A stretch of DNA of 49,689 nt from Gracilaria vermiculophylla. Taxonomy: Eukaryota; Rhodophyta; Florideophyceae; Gracilariales; Gracilariaceae. The DNA lies in contig JAHNZQ020003150.1 of NCBI GenBank assembly GCA_019155205.2, positions 752,160 to 801,848 on the forward strand, given 5' to 3'. The first letter of the stretch is position 1; each line of letters begins with the position of its first letter. The notes under the pieces were generated by a model. That model made no database searches. It was given only the letters and a program-made list of their open reading frames with translations, and was not told the DNA's origin. This document shows positions 44,633 through 49,689 of this stretch, piece after piece. Position numbers and translations under genes: made by a program.

Positions 44633-44943
44633 TGTTAGTAAAACAGATGAGCTATTTACGCTATACTCTCTTGTGACACAGGGCGCACAGTTCACCATTT
44701 GCACTATCAACACGCACCCTCGCCCTGTACTTTCTTACAGAACAAGACCTCAAGCTTACAGTAACAACTTTTGACCACTGCTGTACACATGTACAATTTC
44801 TCAGGTTCAGGTCACTTCTGGGAATTGAACCCAGGGTCCTAGCGTTTAGCTGGGCCCATAACCGGTTAGTAAAACAGATGAGCTATTTGCGCTATACTCT
44901 CTTGTGACACTGGGCGCACAGTTCACCATTTGGAATATCAACA
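44633..44943 (-). mobile_element. Miniature LTR retroelement (TRIM/SMART-like), copy 2
   Basis: The 311-bp element has two 80-bp LTRs (44864-44943 and 44633-44712, matching at 75 of 80 positions) and an internal region of exactly 151 bp. The LTRs begin TGTT and the 3' one ends AACA. The flanking 5 bp are ccggg (44628-44632) and ccgag (44944-44948), a target duplication with one change; removing the element restores the gypsy integrase reading. The primer-binding site GGTTATGGGCCCAGC (44863-44849, minus strand) abuts the 5' LTR with no gap. It is the complement of the anticodon arm of initiator-Met tRNA. A purine-rich AGGGCGAGGG precedes the 3' LTR. It has no coding capacity. Confidence 0.93.
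44849..44863 (-). promoter_or_regulatory. Primer-binding site for half of initiator-Met tRNA
   Basis: GGTTATGGGCCCAGC on the minus strand is the reverse complement of GCTGGGCCCATAACC, the anticodon stem-loop of eukaryotic initiator-Met tRNA. Priming from this internal site by a half-tRNA is established for Drosophila copia. About 20 bp further in, CTGGG-TTCAATT-CCCAG has the shape of a tRNA T-arm (5-bp stem, 7-base loop). Confidence 0.85.
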
Positions 44944-44999
44944 CCGAGATGCCCGGCAAGGCGAGGATAGTGCGAGAGGTACAGCACCCTCGCCCGTAA

Positions 45000-45440
45000 T
45001 GGAGTTCAGCGAGGCAAAGGGAAAGTTGAAGAATGCAAAGGAAGTTCGCCAGCTCTGGCTTGGATTTACTTGAAGGTGCCTCGAGGCCACCTTATATAGT
45101 GGCAAACGTGAACCAACTAGATCAGAGTGTAACCAATGTTGATAGTTCAACTGGGGAACTGTGCGCCCTGTGTCACAAGAGAGTATAGCTCAAATAGCTG
45201 ATCTGTTTTTCTAACAACCTATACTACAATTAAGGGACGATCAATACTACCAATCATATTAAATCATCACATAAATGTGTTACCCACAATGTTACCCACA
45301 ATTCAATATGGCTGACAACAACAAAGCACAGCAAGGCCTCACCGTTACGTAAACTCACGAGAGCATGACAGTGCACAAATTCACGGATCCTGGGTGTCAT
45401 CGTATTCCGGTTCAATATACAAGCAGCTATATGTGTCAGG
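45000..45440 (-). repeat. Copia-type LTR, minus strand, 5' end lost
   Basis: Read on the minus strand, the sequence from about 45440 to 45000 aligns with the plus-strand copia LTR at 48601-49161. Both share TGAATTTGTGCA, GATTGGTAGTATTGA, a CACTATATAAG TATA region, CCAAGCCAGAGCTGGCGAAC and an end at CTCCA. It is interrupted by a miniature-element solo LTR (45137-45216) and adjoins gypsy integrase at 44999. Upstream of about 45440 the match to the other LTR fades. Confidence 0.75.
45137..45216 (+). repeat. Solo LTR of the miniature element family
   Basis: Exactly 80 bp, from TGTTGATAG to CTAACA, it matches the LTRs of the two complete miniature elements. The flanks are accaa (45132-45136) and accta (45217-45221), a target duplication with one change. 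The copia LTR on either side continues across it. Confidence 0.9.
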
Positions 45441-45689
45441 AATAGCAATTCGCTCCGACAGCAGGGACATTAGCTCATTCCTGCTAACAGAAAATCGTTC
45501 AATATGGTTCAAAACTGGAATAACTAGAACGGTAAAATTATAAAACATTTTGAAATTTCTTGCACTGGGCATTGAACAAAGAATGAAAAAGGTTTCGAAC
45601 AAACCTCAAAAAAGTGTTTTTTTCAATAACTGTACAAGAGACAAATAAATTAATTTTTTTAAACGACTCGGAAAAGCATTCGTGCAACC

Positions 45690-46978
45690 ATGGAAACAGA
45701 AGATAGAAGAACATTCAAAATAAAGAAACTAAATGGAGAAAAAAAAATTCTCCTGAACATTTCGTATCACAAACTATCTGAAGAAAAAAAGATACTGGAA
45801 AACAATAAATGAAGAAGAATGTCATGCGTTTTGAAATGAATAAGAATTAATTTATATTTGTTTCTCAGAGGACGATAGGTAAAATGTTTATTTTCAATCC
45901 TGTGAAACTGAGACAAATGCTTGGAAATTATTATTTGAAGTTTTTTGAAATGAAAGTTATGGCAAACATAATAGATATTGAAAACCAATATCAGTCTAAG
46001 AGGCTTTCTGAAGAAGAATCAGCAAAAAAACATATTGACGAACTGAAGTGTGTAAAAACAAATTATAACAGCCTAGAGTACGAAAGACTAAACAGTACAT
46101 GATGAGAATATTGAAAAGTTTACCGAAAAGCTATGAAAGCTTGGTTGTGACATTAAAAAATATTTCAAAATTTGTAAGTGTGGAAGAAATTCAAGCCAGA
46201 ATCCTATTAAAAAATGAGGAAAAAAGAAAAAGAACTCAAATGAATTTTGTGGCACACTTATACAAGGAAAGTCTCCTTACAAACGTTGACGGAACTTTAA
46301 TTTCGAAAATCATTTCTGCAAGAGAAAAGGTCACAATACTGCTAATTGTTGGGAACGCAACCATGGTCAAGATAAATCGTCAACCGAGAAAGAAACAGAT
46401 GAAAACAGTTGATCATTTTTTTAATTGGAAAACAACCATCCTGGAAAAGTATTTGGAACATGTTACGTAGATTCCAGCACATCATTCCTTATGAAAAATG
46501 AGTGAAACGTTTCAGAAAAAAATTAAAATATTGGCTCTTTCGCAATTAAGCTTGGAGACGGAACTAGACTTTATTCTTCCAAGGAAAGAAATGTTGATAT
46601 TGAAGTATTACCAAAAGGAAAACTATCATCTTTATCCATCCGAGATGTACTATATGTGCCAGAAGTTGCAACAAATATAGTATTTATAGGGAAAATAGAT
46701 GAACGTAAACACAAATATATTGCAAAAATGGTTTCTATTCTATAAAATTGAAACTCTCAAGGGAAACGCTATACGAACTCAGAAAGGACAATGGAACGAA
46801 TAACTTCAAAAGCTCAAAGGTCATCACAGATTTTAATTCAGCATATGCAGCCACTTGTACGGAAATAATTCTATGGCAAGCAAGACTGAAACATCCCAAA
46901 AAAACTGTTCCGGAAAAGCAAGATGTATGCTTTTTTTCAAAAACACTTCAAAATCTTTTTGGGGCAGAAGCAATTTAA
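45690..46978 (+). pseudogene. AT-rich Ty1/copia fragment: gag to GAG-pre-integrase
   Basis: An ATG at 45690 opens with METEDRRTFKIKKLNGEK, like the start of copia Gag. After a gap, 45884-46102 and 46099-46470 read as the copia-type Gag body (NQYQSKRLSEEESAKKHIDE; then RILKSLPKSYESLVVTLKNI). In a shifted frame near 46325 a zinc knuckle remains (FCKRKGHNTANCW, first Cys lost). It is followed near 46463 by YVDSSTSF, the protease active site, and at 46748-46978 by the GAG-pre-integrase segment (LWQARLKHPKK). The sequence ends there, so RT and integrase are missing. Very AT-rich codon use separates it from the copia fragment at 47795. Confidence 0.75.
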
Positions 46979-47790
46979 ACAGCAAATGAACTAAGCAATA
47001 TTCTACCGATACGAATTCTCAGAAATTTTATTCCATATGAAACATGGTTTCTGTGGTGCAATAGCCCGCAAGCGAGAACAGCACACGAAGACGTCTGAAT
47101 CTTTCTCTGTAGAGATAGTCCGGCAGTAGAGCCCTCTCTAGGAAACAACACGACAATGTCGGGTGTAAGACCGAGGTTTTCCCGGCAGCGCTTCGCAGGA
47201 GAGGTGGAAGAAGGATCCCCACTAAGTGGATGTATGAGTGCGTGGTGTCTTTTCGGAGGAAGGAGATGGGAAAGGAAGCAAGAACGCGGGTCGCGCGATT
47301 GACAAGGTGGAGGATGTACCACCAAGGTTGGAAAATTGGGAGGTAGCCGAAAGGCAAACTACAGAAATTGTAAATATCCTTGTACGAAGGAGGGCACATT
47401 GAAACTAATAATATGCTCTAGAATGGGCGCTCTCTGTGAACAAGGCGGATGAGCAACCGTACGCTATCGGATATCTTTCGTGAGTGGCGAGTACTGACGT
47501 AGGCGGAAGGCTCAGAGCCGGAACCTTTTTTACTGTGTACAGAGGGCGGTGGCTGTAATGCCACCAGAATAAAGTACTGTAGTGCTAGTACTGTGGTGCT
47601 AATTAAATAGGGAAATTTCTAAATAAAAAAATAAGTAAATGAATATCCGGTGGTATTGGCCACCACCCATGCAATGTCGCAAGCATCCATCCCGCCGGGA
47701 ACTCCCCGTGCCACACGTGCAGAACGCATGCCGCCAACCGCTTGGTCGGGATCTAGTCATAATGACCGCCGAAGACGTGCTCGACCCAAG
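46979..47790. other. Segment between the two copia fragments
   Basis: The composition shifts to GC-richer. A 123-codon minus-strand frame (47028-47399) has no recognised motif and overlaps another on the same strand. Near 47572-47604 tagtgctagtactgtggtgc forms a local repeat of agtactgt-type units, similar to 13795. Confidence 0.4.
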
Positions 47791-47794
47791 AGAT

Positions 47795-48547
47795 TGTTTT
47801 ATTTGACACATTCTGCATACACGCGCAAGGTTCTGGAACGGTTCTGAATGCTACAGTCAAAGCCAGTTGACACTCCCATGAACTCCGGTGTAAACGTCAG
47901 CGTTGTTGACGAGCCTCTGATGCACATCCCATATCGTCAAGTGATTGGCTGCCTCATGTATCTCTCTGTGGGAACACTCAGAGATTCACTGCAAGGCACT
48001 AAAGCGCTTCATGCGCTACCTCAACGGCACTCTCTTCTTTGGACTCACATATGGCTCCATTGCAGATACTCAGCTTCATGGGTACGTGGACTCTGATTGG
48101 GCAGGTGACAGCACTAGTCGCAAGTTCTCCAGTGGATACGTGTTCATGATGTGCGGTGCTCCGGTTTGGTGGAGCTTGCCCCAGCAGGAAGTAGTTGCAC
48201 TTTCCAGTGCTGAAGCTGAGTATGTGAGTCTGTGCTCTGGGACCAAGGAGGTGATCTGCCTTAGGCGACTGTGAAATGGCATCGGCAACGCAAGCGGTAT
48301 GGATGTGGGCAAGTCCGTGAAGATCTTGGTTGAACCCACTACTGTGTATGTGGACAACCAGGGTTGCATTGACCTCGCTCGTAATGGAGTTGTGAACAAG
48401 CGAACCAAACATATTGATATTCACTTTCACTTCACCAGAGAGTCTTTGCAGGACACGTCCATTGAGTTGCAGTACTGCCCGACTGAGCGTATGGTTGCTG
48501 ACATGCTGACAAAAGCACTTGGTCGCGTGAAGCTGGAGAAGTTCTGA
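47795..48547 (+). pseudogene. Ty1/copia pol 3' end: RT end and RNase H
   Basis: The sequence enters copia pol at the end of RT (LTHSAYTRKVLERF, then SKPVDTPMN, about 47805-47890). It continues through YRQVIGCLMYLSVGTLRD into RNase H after a frameshift near 47990: RYLNGTLFFGLTYGS, GYVDSDWAGDSTSRKFSSG and VVALSSAEAEYVSLCSGTKE. One in-frame TGA at 48272-48274 follows LRRL. The rest reads VYVDNQGCIDLARN, KRTKHIDIHFHF and VADMLTKALGRVKLEKF to the stop at 48545. These are the canonical C-terminal blocks of copia pol. The upstream part is absent, so this is a 5'-truncated copy. Confidence 0.92.
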
Positions 48548-48587
48548 GGTGAGATTGGCCTGATGCCCCTAGACGTTTGAAGTCAGT

Positions 48588-48600
48588 GACAGAGGGGGGG
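48588..48600 (+). promoter_or_regulatory. Polypurine tract of the copia element
   Basis: ACAGAGGGGGGG, ending at 48600, is directly followed by the LTR start TGCTGG. A purine run at this spot primes second-strand DNA synthesis. Confidence 0.8.
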
Positions 48601-49161
48601 TGCTGGATGAAATGCCTGTGCTGTCACGGACAACCAAATGTTCCTGGGGACCATGGGCTGTGTTGGAAAGTGACTCCGTGTAGTACACGTGTGCAGGTGT
48701 GCTACTGGGCACGTTGTTCACTACCATATCGTTTCCAGATGTACACATTGCAAACTCAGCTTCATGTACACCAGATATGGTTTCATGTAAAGTGCCTCGT
48801 CATGGGAATTATACACACACATTGCTGTATGGACACGAGTGGCGGCGGAATACAGAGAGTGTAAGGTGGTTGAGTGAATTTGTGCATTGTCATGGTCCCG
48901 TGAGTGTACGGAACTGTCATGCCTTTTTGTGCCTTGCTGTTGTAAGCATTATTGAATTGTGGCCAGTACATTTATGTCATGTTACAACATGATTGGTAGT
49001 ATTGAGTGTCCCGCATTTGTAGTGTAATTACTGATGTAACCTAATAGGTGCGATTGAGCCACTATATAAGTCACGGTCGAGGCACGTCCAAGTAAATCCA
49101 AGCCAGAGCTGGCGAACATTCTTAATATCCCTCCAACTTTCCCTTTCCCCTCTGACCTCCA
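48601..49161 (+). repeat. 3' LTR of the GC-rich copia element
   Basis: It starts TGCTGGATG right after the polypurine tract and ends CTCCA, where similarity to the minus-strand LTR at 45000 also stops. An ACTATATAAG TATA region lies at 49061-49070, about 90 bp before the end. The length is 561 bp. Confidence 0.78.
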
Positions 49162-49689
49162 ATAGTCGTGGCGTACTGCGCTTGGTTGGTGTTGATCTGT
49201 GTGAAAACCTGACTTAGGGTCGGACTGTCGCGAACGATACCCATAACGAGCTTTTGATCCGGGGACCCAGGTCTTCCGCGAAAGCGACGTGGCACAGGCT
49301 TACCTACGGTGAAGCCGCGAGTTACCTTTATTGGTTCTCGTCTGCGGCGTACCTTGGGGTCAAAGTAACTTCAGTTTGAGGTTGCGCAAGTTCTTGCAAG
49401 AGACCAGAGAGAGCTAACTTGGTGGAGACATATCTTTGGTCATTAACCATCCTCTGGAAGTCTCGTTAAGAACGAGGCACCTTCTCCTTGAGCGTAGGAG
49501 GAGGCAGACAGAAGAAAGCGCTTTCTACCCGGAAGAGCTCGGGGGGTCAGAGGTCTGACCTCCGTCGGTGTTTTCGGAATGCTAGTTTGACAATCAAAAG
49601 AGAAAGAATTAAAATGGACGGATATCGACTCTTAAAACCCACTTTTGAATGAATCAATTTCCATTAAAATATTTTCACACATTCAACAC
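49162..49689. other. Right-edge segment, no recognised gene
   Basis: A 40-codon minus-strand frame (49450-49328, starting MVNDQRYVSTKLALSGLL) looks mildly protein-like but is too short to call. Nothing else is recognised before the window ends. Confidence 0.35.

Larger units (their letters stand above)
41169..44999 (-). mobile_element. Ty3/gypsy family A, second copy, 5'-truncated
   Basis: The minus-strand order is integrase (44999-43391), antisense ORF region, then 3' LTR (41721-41169). Everything upstream of the integrase zinc-binding region is missing. At 45000 the sequence switches to a copia LTR, so the 5' part was lost or separated. A miniature LTR element (44633-44943) is inserted in integrase. 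Confidence 0.85.
43391..44999 (-). pseudogene. Integrase, gypsy family A (copy 2)
   Basis: From the VLYLSHYPRLAGHL segment at about 44980 the integrase is interrupted by the miniature element, then continues from GSWMYFTMRWEF at about 44620 as one open frame of over 400 codons to 43391. The zinc-binding Cys pair (CHSCATARGN) and first catalytic Asp (GAIDILGPIP) are present. The second is lost (LLTVNGPQF, Val for Asp), and the Glu motif is kept (NGQAERFNKTI). The C-terminal domain (SGPYKILATYRDTVAIEVN) is intact. Apart from the insertion and the Asp change this is the best-preserved gypsy reading frame in the window. Confidence 0.88.

Noticed and set aside
44633..44943. Tandem tRNA-derived SINE
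   Set aside because: The B-box-like stretch first suggested a SINE, but terminal repeats with TG and AACA ends, an adjacent tRNA-complementary primer site, a 5-bp duplication and a solo form fit an LTR element much better.
47028..47399. 123-codon minus-strand ORF between copia fragments
   Set aside because: No known motif; overlaps another open frame on the same strand; lies in degraded transposon surroundings.

Overview
This is eukaryotic nuclear DNA dominated by decayed transposable elements. Only two host genes are recognised with confidence. A catalase gene with no intron in the visible 182 codons runs off the left edge (1-547, minus). A secreted, extremely glycine-rich protein lies at 36110-37693 (plus). 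Intron-poor genes sitting as islands among old Ty3/gypsy and Ty1/copia copies, with sharp switches between GC-rich and AT-rich DNA, would fit a florideophyte red alga such as Chondrus or Gracilaria. That is an inference only, because no database could be searched.

Layout, left to right: catalase (1-547); a gene-poor stretch (548-2590); a Tc1/mariner element with IR/DR-type ends and a broken transposase (2594-3871, minus); the 5' part of a second Tc1-like element (3907-4300); a 9-kb Ty3/gypsy element of family A with both LTRs (4546-13545), carrying a nested solo LTR of its own family (6614-7167); the 3' part of a Tc1-like transposase (14120-14900), possibly the other half of the copy at 3907; an AT-rich block with no recognised gene (14900-19116); a Ty3/gypsy element of family B (19117-28399, perhaps with a 3' LTR to about 29270); a Tc1-like remnant (about 29290-30022); a decayed unidentified gene, a tRNA-like sequence and a Ser/Pro-rich repeat ORF (30981-33621); a GC-rich stretch with strong inverted repeats leading into the glycine-rich gene; an AT-rich block; two tandem family A LTRs and a truncated family A element (40699-44999, minus); a copia LTR (45000 to about 45440, minus); an AT-rich copia fragment (45690-46978); and the 3' end of a GC-rich copia element with its LTR (about 47795-49161).

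The most interesting signal is a family of miniature LTR elements (TRIM/SMART-like). Two complete copies (19374-19682 plus; 44633-44943 minus) have 79-80-bp LTRs around an internal region of exactly 151 bp, and a third locus is a solo LTR (45137-45216). All start TG or a decayed form of it and end in AACA or a near variant. They are flanked by 5-bp target duplications, perfect at 19369-19373/19683-19687. The primer-binding site directly abuts the 5' LTR and is complementary to the anticodon arm of initiator-Met tRNA, the half-tRNA type of primer known for Drosophila copia. They encode nothing and must have been moved by another element.

Both gypsy families also carry a long extra reading frame on the antisense strand between integrase and the 3' LTR (12785-12171; 41833-42987; 28399-26147). 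In each it is one frame broken by only a few stop codons. The secreted glycine-rich protein resembles the PGRS-type repeats of mycobacteria in pattern and may form a polyglycine-II fold.
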